This document shows, piece after piece, positions 40,201 through 49,448 of a DNA stretch of 64,000 bases. The stretch comes from Parapristionchus giblindavisi (taxonomy: Eukaryota > Nematoda > Chromadorea > Rhabditida > Diplogasteridae), in the NCBI GenBank assembly GCA_943737045.1, contig CALSFV010000367.1, forward strand, positions 62,001-126,000, given 5' to 3'. The notes below the pieces were generated by a model. That model saw only the letters and a program-made list of their open reading frames with translations, did no database searches and was not told the origin of the DNA. The position numbers and the translations under genes are program-made. The first letter of the stretch is position 1. Each line of letters starts with the position of its first letter.

Positions 40201-43200
40201 GGAATCCGCTATCCATTCGACCTAATTTATACCTCTGAGAAAATCGAAATTTCCGACCCCCTGAATTTGGGCAAAAATGCCATAACTTTGTGCTCAGTGT
40301 AGTAACAGGGTCCACACTTGGCAGAATTCACAGCACATGAGTGATACAAAACCTGACCGAATATGTGCTCGATCGGTTGAATTTTGAGAAATTTCGAAAA
40401 TTTATTTTTCTTATTTTTCGATATACAGGAAGTAACTGCTCCTATCAATTTCCATTCTGTTTAAGAGGTATGTTCCCTAAGACTCGATCATATCCGACCC
40501 CCCGGACGCGTGTAAAAATCATAATTTCTCAAATTGTTGAGATGAAGTCTAAATACCATTTGCGATGCGTCTAAGGCGCACAGACCTTGCTAATTCACTA
40601 TTAGCATCGAATGTCCGTTGATTCCTAAACCACTTTTTTGAAAAAAAAAATCTAAATTTTGGTTTTTTTCGGACAAATCATCGCTTGTTGTAGCCGCTGA
40701 CAAACATTTCCGACCAGGTATTGTAGCCTAAGCAATTCTGCATTGATTTCACTTAAAACTGGGTTCTCCACGTTAGACCATTTTGGCGAATTTTCCGCTC
40801 GAATTTCCGTCATCGATGGTTGTCCCGAACAGGGCTGGGATTTTTTGATTTTGATTTTTTTGATTTTTTTGATTTTTATCCTTTTTACTGTCTTGATGAA
40901 GTGGATTCTAAAGGTTTTGGTGTGAATTAGTCTGCCCAATGCACTGACGTAGAATTTTTTAAAAGTTAAAAAATATAGTATCATGTTTTTCATGTTTCAG
41001 AAATTGGTTAATTGCGTAATTAACTGTTTTAACTACTTTTTAGGCAAAAATGATGTTTCTGAATTGCTTATTATCCTTTTAAACAAAGTAAAGAATTTTT
41101 TCAAAAAATTTTTGAAATCAAAAATTTTTTGAGCCATTTTTTGAATTTTTTGATCAAAAAATTTTTTGAAATTATTTTCAAAAAATCCCAGCCCTGGTCC
41201 CGAACAAATGCTGCATTTTCCAATCGATTGGTGCGGAATTGTGGTCTACTCAAAGTTTAAAGGTGAGACGAGTAAAATGACACAAGAAGACCATCACTTG
41301 GATCAATTTGAAAATTTCGATTTTCATGACAATTTGGTCATGGTCTGAAAATTTCTAAATTTCTCAAGTTGGAAATGTGTTCATTTATGTGGCTTATTGT
41401 GAAGTACTAATGATGTGAATAATATTCAGCCATTGCTCAATTGCTGATCTCCCCTTTCAATATTTTTTGGCAATGACAGGGACAGAAAATTTTTTTTCTG
41501 AAATCAGAAAACACAATTTTTGTCTTCAAAAAGCAGGAAAAAAAGAAAATTCAGGGAAAAAAAAACAGAAAATTTCATAAAATCATTGATTTGCCTTCTT
41601 TTCTTAAAGTTTTTTATTAGTTTGGTTGCTAAACCAATTTTGGTTGTTAAATCAACCTGCCAACATGCTTTTTTATCTAGGCAAGAGCGAAAAACACCAA
41701 ATTTCAACTCTATAGAATCGAGACAATACAGGCTTCATTTGACTAGATCCAACACCGAGATACCAAAATCCGATCACCAAATTTTCTGCCGTATATACAC
41801 ATTGAATAAATCTGGTCGAGTAGGGATAGTTTGCGAACCATTTTCCCAAATCTCTCTCTCAAATGCTTGCCTGAATGTGGCAAATATCTGGTTTTCGACT
41901 ACCATTTGACTGTCATGTTTGGCCAATTTACTCTCTCTGTGTATGGTATTTGAAAAAAAATCATAAATGCAACACCAAATGAGTTTTTCTTTTTCGTTAA
42001 GAATATTTCAAAAATTAATATTTTCTGAAAATTTTCTGTTTTAAATGAAAACAGAGAAAAACAGAAAATTCAGAAACAGAAATTCCCAGCCCTGCCACGG
42101 GGTCATCGAAATCGATTTTTCAGTTCTACTACGTTTACTCGTCATTAAACTTCATTTTGTCATTGCCATTTTGTTCATTGGAGCAGCATTCGAGTCGACA
42201 AACTGCAATATTTCAGAAATTTGCCGAAAAGGTAGGCACTCAAATTGAATTTTTTTTAATTGTCGAAAATTAACGATTTACATATTGATTATCTACATTG
42301 CAAAGTACTATGACAGAATGTTACAGAAAGCAAGTTGGAAACTGATTCAAACAAAATTCTGATTTTTCGCACGCATTCATAACGAAAATGTTCGAGAAAA
42401 AAAATGGTTGAACGGATAGATCAGCCATAGAGCATTGGCTGAATATTATTCACATCATTAGTACTTCACATTAAGCCAAATAAAAGAAAACATTTCAAAC
42501 TTGAGAAATTTTGAAGTTTTCAGACCATGACCCCGGTCGTGAAAATCGAAATTTTAAAATTGATCCAAGTGATGGGCTTCTTGTGTCATTTTACTCGTCT
42601 CACCTCTAAACTTTGAGTAGATCACAATTCCGCACTAATCGTTTGGAAAATACAGCATTTGTTCGGGAAAACCATCGATGACGGAAGTTCGAGCGAAAAA
42701 TTCGCCAAAATAGTCTAACGGGGAGAATCTAGTTTCAAGTGAAATCGATGCAGAATTGCTTAGGCTGCAAAACCTGGTAGAAATGTTTGTCAGCGGCTAC
42801 AACACGCGATGATTTGTCCGAAAAAAAAATTTGAGTTAAAAAATGGTTTAGGAATCAACGCACATTCGATGCTAATAGTGCATTAGCAAACACTGTGCAC
42901 CCTAAACGCATCACAATTGGTATTTAGACTTCATCTCAACAATTTGAAAAATTATGATTTTTAAACGTTTTTTAAAAAATTAATTTTTCTAATAGGCTGA
43001 GGGCACAAATAGGAAATTTCAGCGGTTTAGTGTAATAAGGTGTGATGACACTCCTAACACCCAAGTATGGATTCCCAGTTCTCATTGCTAGTTCACGCGT
43101 CCGGGGGGGGGTGGTCGAGTCTTAACGGCCTTCTCTATTAACAGTCAGATGTCTTCTATATATGGTATATCTTCTTTCGAAGATCTCGAAATTTCGTGAA

Positions 43201-45872
43201 ACAATAGTAAACTGTCGTCTACTATATATAGGAGAGACCTGGCTATTAAAGGGGTTGACACCTTTGTCCACGGTCTCTTCAAAGGTCTACGCTATCTCGT
43301 TGTCAGAGAACAGAGAAATAGTGTGCGCAATGAAGAGGCCATTGAGAGAGGTTGCGCTCCCTTTAAACAGAATGGAAATTGATATGAGAAGGTACTTCCT
43401 GTATATCGAAAAACAAGAAAAATAAATTTTCGAAATTTCTCAAAATTCAACCGATCGAGCACATATTCGGTCAGGTTTTGTATCACTCATGGACTTACCT
43501 CTGCCACGCTTGGAGCTTACAGCTTCACTGAACACAAAGTTATGACATTTTTTCCCAAATTCAAGGGTGTCGAAAATTTCGATTTTCTCATAGGAATGAA
43601 TTAGCTTGAATGGATACCATAATCGATTCTACTCCTCACTCGTCAGTAAATGTTGTTCATACAGCGTTAAGAACAAGTCTGAGAAAAATACAGCTGAGAA
43701 AATAATTATAGCTGAGTAAGTACAGAGGGGTTCCAGGATCGCTACATAATAATACGACGACGAATCCTAAGAATGGGAGTAGGATATGATGCTCACTAGT
43801 ACTATATTCTGCCAAAACATGAGTCCGATTGCTCATCTCAGTTAAAAGTTGGGAGAATTCTTTTGACCGCTACTGTATGTCGATCCATACAAATTAGAAC
43901 GTATTATGTATAAGAGAATAAGTAATATTTGCCACTTTTTCATAAAGTTTAAAGGTAAACCCCGAGATAATTCGAATCTCCGCTCGCAATGCTTTTTCGT
44001 AGAAAAATAAATGAGAGAATCGATAATACGAAGAGTTTCAAATTAGCACGGGGTGTACATTTAAGGACTCTTTGTACTATATCCGTAATCTGCGTAGTAG
44101 TTCCTTGCAATTAGCGTATATCGCGGAACGATAAATAGAGAGAGACTTCATCGAAAAATTGGGGTGATATATTTTGTCATTCACCAACAACTAACGGAGA
44201 TTCTCTAAAAGAATGAAATTTATTACCCTTAATACATCTAATACTGCGAAAAGTTCATCATGTTTGAGTTGCTTAATGTAGTAATTGAGTGCATTCAAGC
44301 AGGTTGAAGCACTCCATTTATTACAGATCTGAACACTATCCTTTATCCAGGGATATAACGAAAGATCTTGGCGTTCGAGCTGTGTTCCTAAAAGGCGGAT
44401 TGGAACATAGAGAACAAAATAATAAGCAAAAGCCTGCGTTCCTAACCTATCAGGCACACAGTCTGCATCGCGTCATGTCTTTCCATAATGAGCTTCAAAT
44501 GCTGAATTCCAATCGGTCTCTGTTCTCTATGTACATCAGAAATGTCGATGCATGCGAGTTTAGGCCATGGCGAAGCTTTTTCCTTGAGCACACTTTCGCA
44601 AATTATTGATGTTAAATTGATCCTGAAAGCACAATCATCTATTTTTGCCTTTAGAAAGTTTGCAGTTGACACGCACACTGAGAAAAAGTGTTAAAACAAT
44701 ACCACCCTAGAAGAGCACAAGACACCTGTGGTGTGTTATGTTTAACATTTCTTGATATTTTTTACACTTTATAGGTGTTACTACATACTGTAGTTTCGTT
44801 TCACTCCTTTTTCTCGGTGTGCGTAGTCGGAAAACATGAGCATACCCATAGTTCGTGGCCTTTCCAATATCAAGCACTCTAAGCTCCTTTAGACTGGCTA
44901 GAGTGTCTGTTAACTCTTCTAAATTCATGCTCAATTTAAGTTCGTAAAGTCCAAGCTGCATCAATTGCTTGGCTTGGATGAGACAGGATATGTTAAAAAG
45001 TAGAGGACACGAAGAGACGTCGAGCTGGAGAAGTTGTGGAAGTCCCTGAAGAAATTTTCCACAATTGTTATTAATAAATAAGTTGATTTAATAATAATAA
45101 TAATCTTTATATGGCCAGAGAAAAAGATAAGTACAGAATGGAGTTCAAACGGGAGGAAATATAAAATACAATCTCACAACTAGACAACATAAGATAATGG
45201 TGATATCGAGCATAAATTGGAGAAATTCAACGAATTCTGTGAATATGTGCAAAATCCAATGAATTATTCTCTCACACGATCCCATAGAGACGTTATAACG
45301 TAATTTAATGTGCGCAAATTGAAAAAAATTGAACTTTTTGAATGTTTTTATTCTCACTTTTGTTTGTTTTTGTTATTTTTTTGTTTTTTTTTATTTTATA
45401 TTTTTTACTTTCTAGATTGAAGCCCAGGGCAAATCGTAAACATCAAACCTTTAGTATAGTATAGAGAATTTCTACAGTTAAACTCAGTGTACGTGGAATA
45501 ACAAGAGTGTCCAATGTTGTGAATAAATTAACCTAAACAAATTTCAATTTGATATTTCATTTATTTTCAAACAACTTTTTCGGCTGCATAGTGTTGTTTG
45601 CGAGCGATTTTCCGGTATTCTGGCAAATGGTTGCCTGTATTTGGTAAATAGCTGGTTTTTCGACTACCTTTGATCGAATGTGAGCAAATCGTGTACACAA
45701 GTAGGGAAAGATGGGAAATCTAATGACATAATTTTGCCAATTTGCGAAATGTGTACGGAATTTGAAAAAAAACACTTCAAAAATGACGTTTAATATAAAA
45801 ATGTGATGCACAAATTATATATATATCTATATATATATATATATAATATAATAATTTATATACATATATATG

Positions 45873-45947
<75 letters not shown>

Positions 45948-48900
45948 GCCATAAAGTTCGATAAGTAAAGATAAGATAAAATTAAGAAGTTTGAAATTAA
46001 AATTTTAACAGTACAATACATACCTTAGTAATAAAGCTTTTTGGTATATCCTGAAATCCAATTAGTTCGAGTTGATTCAGTGTATAACATTCACTCACCG
46101 CTTCAGGAACAGTGTATGACTCGCCTGAATTAACCAAAATAAGGCAAATTATAAATTTATATTTTATAACATAATTAAATTTTAATCAGGCTTTCTAATC
46201 ATAAACTATTTGTTCACTTTTATCTTTTATTGAACATCTTAAAGGGCTGTAGACATGTAGTTATTGCAACCGGAAAGCATTGTTTTATTTAAGAGAGATG
46301 GCCGTTAAGACTCGACCATATCCTGGACATGTGCGCTGGCAATGGGAACTGGGGGTCCATACTTGGGTGTTAGGTGTGTCACCTTATTACACAAAACATC
46401 TGAAATTTCCTGTTTGTGCCATCAGGCTATTAGAAAAATTAATTTCAAAAAATTTTTTAAAAATCATAATTTTTCAAATTGTTGAGATGAAGTCTAAATA
46501 CCAATTGTGATGCGTTTAGGGTGCACAGTGTTTGCTAATGCACTATTAGCATCGAATGTGCGTTGATTCCTAAACCATTTTTTAACTCAAATTTTTTTTT
46601 CGGACAAATCATCGCGTGTTGTAGCCGCTGACAAACATTTCCACCAGGTTTTGCAGCCTAAGCAATTCTGCATCGATTTCACTTGAAACTAGATTCTCCC
46701 CGTTAGACTATTTTGGCGAATTTTTCGCTCGAACTTCCGTCATCGATGGTTTTCCCGAACAAATGCTGTATTTTCCAAACGATTGGTGCGGAATTGTGGT
46801 CTACTCAAAGTTTAGAGGTGAGACGAGTAAAATGACACAAGAAGCCCATCACTTGGATCAACTTGAAAATTTCGATTTTCACGACGACATGGTCTGAAAA
46901 TTTCAAAATTTCTCAAGTTTTAAATGTTTTCTTTTATGTGGCTTAATGTGAAGTACTAATGATGTGAATAAGCCAATGCTCAATGGCTGATCTATCCGTT
47001 CAACCATTTTTCGAACATTTTCGTAATGAATGTGTGCGAAAAATCAGAATTTTGTTTGAATCAGTTTCCAACTTGCTTTCTGTAATTTTCGAGCGAAAAA
47101 TTCGCAAAAATGGTCGATCGGGGAGAACCCAGTCTTAAGTGAAATCAATGCAGAATTGCTTAGGCTTTTGGGCACCCCCTAAAACAAACGATAATTTGTC
47201 CGAAAAACAAAAAATTTGAGTTAAAAAAGTGGTTTAGGAATCAACGCACATTCGATGATAATAGTGAATTAGCAAGCACTGTGCATCCTAAACGCATCAC
47301 AATTGATATTTAGACTTCATCTCTTCACAATTTGAGAAATTATGATTTTTAAAAGTTTTTTTTAAAATTAAATTAATTTCGATCGTCTGCTTCACCTCCG
47401 ATCTATTACTCGCGCACTTTTGTATCAGCATTTAAGGCTTTTCATCTTCTAATTTGTGTTTCACGGTAATTTCGCCTCCCAACTTTGTTCCTCTTCTCGC
47501 CACGGTCTTTCCACCGTCGTCAGATGCATCTGGTGCTACACGTGAAGAGCGTAAATTGGCTGATGTGATTTTAATGAAGCTAACAATAGCAATAGATAAT
47601 GTAACAATAGATAATGTTTCGATCATTGTGCTGTACAAGTTGACAAACGTTAACGTTATAAACAGTTTTCTTCTTTCGTTCGGTCACCGAAAAATCAGCA
47701 AAACAAAACATCGCATACCAGGCATCGAACCATGAACCTACAAAATGAAATACAAGCGTTTTATCCACTACACCACAACGGTCGGTGAAATAGGAGCTGA
47801 AAACCGAGTTGACCTCAATGTGCCTTGGAATTTTGCAATTTTCACAATCGATTTTCTCGAAGATCATAAACGTTTGAGTCTAGTCACTAACAGTGTATTA
47901 TCAGAATCACATGGCGGTTCGACTGGTATATGTCACTTGTCATAACTCGACGGGGATGGTTAAGTAAAATCAATGCAGAATTGCTTAGGCTGCAATACCT
48001 GGTCGGAAACTTTGGGCACCCACTAAAACAAGCGATAATTTGTCCGAAAAAACCAAAATTTCGAGTAAAAAAAAGTGGTTTAGGAATCAACGCACATTCC
48101 ATACTAATAGTGAATTAAAAAGCACTGTGCGCCCTAGACGCATCGCAAACGGTATTTAGACTTCATCTCAACATTTTGAGAAATTATGATTTTTAAGTTT
48201 TTTTTAAAAATTATTATTTCTAATAGCCTGAGGGAACAAACAGGAAATTTCAGCTGTTTTGTGTAATAAGGGCCGATGACACTCCTAACACCCAAGTATG
48301 GACCCCCGTTCTTATTGCTAGCACACGCGTCCGGGGGTGGTCGAATATGATCTGAGGGAACAGGCCTCTTAACTAACCATTTTAAAATTTAAATAAAAGA
48401 ATTTGATTTGATTTACAATAAATGAATTTGATGAATTTAATTTAAATTCTACTGGAAACAGCCAACTTACGGTTATAATCTCTCAACTTTCCGTATAAAA
48501 TCAATTTCTTTAGTCGATGTTGGAGAATGGTTGATATTGAATCGTAGTCAGATTTGGTGAGTAAAATCTCTGCCTGTAATTAGTGTTACAAACTAAAGTG
48601 GACAAGCATAAACTAAATGAGGTCCCCGCGTAAGGCTGGCTTCAGTTAAGGACACATCTATGAGAGAGTTTGCACAGATTAGAGAATTTCAAATATATCA
48701 ACATATTTAAAGGTATTGATCGTATAAAATCACTTGTTTGTTTTGTACGAGGGTATTCATTCTCCTCCGGACATGTGATTTTCGGGGGGGGGCAATTATT
48801 TGACATACCATTTTGAAGTAAATATAATATATGTAAATGAAATAAATTTATTGGTGGTTACGACCTGAGGCTGTATTCATGAACAATGACAAACCGTTTG

Positions 48901-49448
48901 CCGGCAAATGTGACACCACAAGCATAGTCGGCATTTGCCAAAAATCCACCGCCTATGCTTATGACGTCACGTTTGCCGGAAACGGGTTGCCACCGTTCCT
49001 GGATACCTATACTGAATCGGTTACTTTTGTTCTTGGAATTTTGTCAAGTTTTTCATGTCTAACAAAACTTTTCACTGTCACGGCGTGACAGATCTCAACG
49101 TTTCGAGATCTGTCACGCCGTGACAGTGAAAAAGATGATCGAAAAAGAGAGATAGTGCGAAAAAGAGAAAGAGCGCAGACGATGAGAGTATACCATACTG
49201 CGGCATACCGTAATTTATTGGCTTTTTTTCTCATATTTCAATGTGAAGGGTACCTCGGTAATAGTAAATCTTTTTGTATCAAGTAATGATAGTGAAGAGT
49301 TTAGACGACATTTCCAATTCAAACTTCGAATCACGCCATTTGAAATGAAAATTGGTAGCGGTGAGTCAAATGTAGGCATTCGTTTGGCTATAATAAGATC
49401 AGCCAACCGATCTAGTGCTAGCTCCTCGAGGCTCTTGTCGACAAACAT
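25249..49448 (-). CDS. ZYG-11/ZER-1-like protein, copy B (full length)
   Basis: Putative substrate-recognition subunit of a CUL2 RING ubiquitin ligase. Exons in transcript order: 49254-49448, 48471-48573, 46024-46124, 45449-45532, 44805-45045, 44447-44677, 44227-44387, 39416-39543, 35144-35249, 34995-35101, 31891-32048, 31782-31832, 29881-29984, 29695-29777, 29415-29550, 29274-29344, 25935-26054, 25249-25387. They sum to 2319 nt in one frame, giving 772 residues, close to known ZYG-11 proteins. Residues 1-65 hold the VHL/BC-box-like N-terminus (KSLEELALDRLADLI). About 66-372 are LRR-like (TLNQLELIGF, LPQLLQLDVSSCPLL, LKELRVLDIGKA). About 373-772 are ARM-like (CVEACLNVTR, YLTDERLMILI, FQFVRNGGLQLL, GVQMFALYSIAMAS, EGVEEVMERFEALES). 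Exon 12 carries +2 and +4 indels relative to copy A that cancel. Exons 16 and 17 correspond to one exon in A. Introns are swollen by foldback elements. No broken exon is seen, so this is the best functional candidate. Confidence 0.85.
25446..25601. mobile_element. 156 bp hairpin MITE with 5-bp target duplication
   Basis: Inverted ends AGAGCAAACTTACCTGGCAA / TTGCCAGGTAAGTTTGCTCT, flanked by CAGTG at 25441-25445 and 25602-25606. The outer stem is about 42 bp, with a second inner inverted pair (CTGGCAAACGATTACCCC). Absent from the matching intron of copy A near 7520. Confidence 0.85.
26251..26357. mobile_element. Hairpin, GCACCGTTACATTTG ends
   Basis: Inverted pair GCACCGTTACATTTG / CAAATGTAACGGTGC with a GC-rich loop. 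It is followed by a foldback-like tract (about 26370-26625) built from TACTTTTCCAACTAC-type words. Confidence 0.7.
26811..27032. mobile_element. MITE, ATTGACCGTATAAAAT ends
   Basis: About 220 bp with inverted ends ATTGACCGTATAAAATACAC / ATTTTATACGGACAAT. Copies at 49588-49803 and 58861-59076, and a truncated one at about 10170-10300. Confidence 0.75.
27124..28255. mobile_element. 1.1 kb foldback (palindromic) element
   Basis: Two inverted arms centred near 27690. For example, CTCAATTAAGGATATG near 27140 mirrors CATATCCTTAATTGAG near 28225, and TTTAACCCAGCTTTGGGC mirrors the segment near 28050. No intact ORF. Confidence 0.8.
28303..28742. mobile_element. 440 bp foldback element
   Basis: Ends ACTAGGGAATGG / CCATTCCCTAGT, with long mirrored arms (GTGACCTACATAGCGATAAT and its complement near 28690). 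An apparent 108-codon reading frame inside is a by-product of the palindrome. Confidence 0.85.
28747..29219. mobile_element. 0.47 kb foldback element with TA-type ends
   Basis: Ends TTATGCAGTGTTCAGAAC / GTTCTGAACACTGCATAA, with repeated GAAAATGCTCGAAAATGC words in each arm. The outer TA is compatible with a Tc1/mariner-type duplication. Confidence 0.8.
30193..30443 (+). mobile_element. RTE-type retrotransposon C-terminal relic
   Basis: Plus-strand translation LKRKWFWVQKLANDECPKWS...VIEWFP, then after a frame change RWSDLFRKTVGCN, ending in TGA at 30441-30443. This is the same C-terminal block as at 15545. It is broken by an in-frame TGA and a run of about ten C (near 30321). In intron 12 of copy B. 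Confidence 0.65.
30800..30928. mobile_element. 129 bp near-perfect hairpin MITE
   Basis: GTGGCCGTATGCAAGAAC (allowing one mismatch) / GTTCTTGCATACGGCCAC, with arms carrying TTTTCCAGGAAAATGTGACG and its mirror. Each arm contains TGACGTCA. The most symmetric member of the GGCCGTAT family. Confidence 0.85.
31046..31480. mobile_element. CACTTTCCTGTTTTTGGCC element, copy 1, with tandem triplication
   Basis: TIR-like ends CACTTTCCTGTTTTT / AAAAACAGGAAAGT. The left end contains three tandem copies of a 40-bp unit (TTTTTGGCCCGGGGAAGATT plus TGCATTGAACTCGTTATCCC; about 31058-31170). The partner element, in the opposite orientation, is at 32386-32808. Confidence 0.8.
31633..31774. mobile_element. CACAC-ended MITE, copy B counterpart of 9690-9822
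   Basis: Same position relative to exon 12 and same inner inverted repeat (GGAGCATAAGACTTGTGAAG), so it was inserted before A and B separated. Confidence 0.65.
32135..32288. repeat. 150 bp dispersed repeat, twin of 2515-2664
   Basis: Same orientation and almost the same sequence as the copy in the protease intron; a longer C-run is the visible difference. Not seen in the matching intron of copy A. Confidence 0.8.
32386..32808. mobile_element. CACTTTCCTGTTTTTGGCC element, copy 2
   Basis: Inverted relative to 31046-31480. Shared interior: GCATTCCGCAATG, the CCCTCCCATTTTA block, and CAGTCCAACGCTCTCCCATT or its complement. It lacks the 40-bp triplication. Confidence 0.75.
32922..34489. mobile_element. 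TTAA-flanked long-TIR foldback element, copy 1
   Basis: TTAA at 32922-32925 and 34486-34489. The ends (AAGACTCGATCATATTCGAC ... GTGGTCGAGTGATAACGGCC) and most of the 1.57 kb are inverted copies. It sits inside another small palindromic element (GCACATAAGAC...GTCTTATGTGC). No transposase ORF. In intron 10 of copy B. Confidence 0.8.
36026..37383. mobile_element. 1.36 kb near-perfect palindrome
   Basis: Arms of about 610 bp (36026-36640, 36765-37383) around a spacer of about 130 bp, centre about 36704. GGTATCGATGAAAAATAGAT at the left edge mirrors ATCTATTTTTCATCGATACC at the right edge. Just upstream, G-runs occur near 35600 and 35920. In intron 8 of copy B. Confidence 0.9.
37478..37550 (+). 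ncRNA. tRNA-derived sequence (Pol III A and B boxes), likely SINE relic
   Basis: TAGCGCAGTGGTAAAAGTGC fits a tRNA A box/D arm, and GTGTTCGAAACC about 30 nt later fits a B box. Acceptor and anticodon stems do not pair, so this is not an intact tRNA. A more degraded counterpart (GTAAGTTCGAAACCTACTGC) lies near 9390 in copy A. Confidence 0.45.
38066..39312. mobile_element. 1.25 kb foldback element
   Basis: Arms mirror around about 38689: ATGGGTATTCATTTGGGCTG at the left, CAGCCCAAATGAATACCCAT-like sequence at the right. GAAGAGCTCGTCGAGTAG near 38462 mirrors the segment near 38935. The 125-codon plus-strand frame inside (38316-38693) has no recognisable family and is probably incidental. Confidence 0.8.
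40830..41196. mobile_element. hAT-like nonautonomous element with 8-bp target duplication
   Basis: Ends CAGGGCTGGGATTTTTTGA / TTCAAAAAATCCCAGCCCTG. Flanked by GTCCCGAA at 40822-40829 and again at 41197-41204. CAGGG-type ends and an 8-bp duplication are hallmarks of hAT elements. Interior T/A-rich, no ORF. Confidence 0.9.
41477..42094. mobile_element. Second CAGGG-ended (hAT-like) insertion
   Basis: CAGGGACAGAAAATTTT at the left and AATTCCCAGCCCTG at the right, with runs of ACAGAAAATTC words. I could not find a clear 8-bp duplication. The 129-codon plus-strand frame at 41520-41909 is unrecognised. Confidence 0.5.
43246..43366. mobile_element. TTAA-flanked MITE, 121 bp
   Basis: TTAAAGGGGTTGACACC ... 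GCGCTCCCTTTAA, reverse orientation of 3465-3585. Its TTAA forms the inner edge of the outer foldback arm. Confidence 0.8.
43949..44064. mobile_element. TTAA-flanked MITE
   Basis: TTAAAGGTAAACCCCG ... CACGGGGTGTACATTTAA. Same family as 1627-1747 and 62475-62595. In intron 7 of copy B. Confidence 0.7.
45818..45948. repeat. Interrupted (TA)n tract in intron 3 of copy B
   Basis: About 130 bp of TA units with several interruptions, at the same intronic position as the pure tracts in A, C and D. Confidence 0.9.
46289..48372. mobile_element. TTAA-flanked long-TIR foldback element, copy 3
   Basis: TTAA at 46289-46292 and 48369-48372. It sits in intron 2 of copy B. The matching intron of copy D near 60275-60290 reads through a single TTAA with the same flanks (TTTTATTTAA ... 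AATAATGCTTTCCTG), giving a clean empty site. The middle (about 47375-47950) is extra sequence not present in copy 1. Confidence 0.9.
47711..47790 (-). ncRNA. tRNA-like (tRNA-derived) sequence inside foldback copy 3
   Basis: Minus-strand GTGGTGTAGTGGATAAAACG fits an A box/D arm, and GGTTCGATGCC about 30 nt later fits a B box. The stems do not close well. Probably a SINE head or tRNA pseudogene. Confidence 0.45.
49071..49130. repeat. 60 bp near-perfect palindrome
   Basis: TTCACTGTCACGGCGTGACA, then GATCTC, mirrored after a short loop. It nests a second palindrome, TGTCACGGCGTGACA. The duplicate is at 59534-59593; copy A keeps only one half near 22305. Confidence 0.9.

Larger units (their letters stand above)
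40461..43141. mobile_element. TTAA-flanked long-TIR foldback element, copy 2
   Basis: TTAA at 40461-40464 and 43138-43141, with the same ends as copies 1 and 3 (AAGACTCGATCATATCCGAC). Enlarged to 2.7 kb by a hAT-like element (40830-41196) and another insertion (41477-42094). Confidence 0.8.
39940..43879. mobile_element. Outer foldback element (arms about 0.52 kb) hosting a second one
   Basis: Arms 39940-40460 and 43367-43879 are inverted copies. CTCGATCGGTTGAATTTTGA near 40369 mirrors CTCAAAATTCAACCGATCGA near 43440, and CGATCCTGGATCCCCTCTGT mirrors sequence near 43725. Between the arms lie the TTAA element 40461-43141 and the TTAA MITE 43246-43366. Confidence 0.8.

Noticed and set aside
41520..41909. 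129-codon plus-strand frame
   Set aside because: Sits inside a nested CAGGG-ended insertion; composition is intron-like and no transposase motif is visible.
47432..47638. 68-codon minus-strand frame with coding-like composition
   Set aside because: Inside foldback copy 3 next to a tRNA-like sequence; too short and unrecognised to call a gene.
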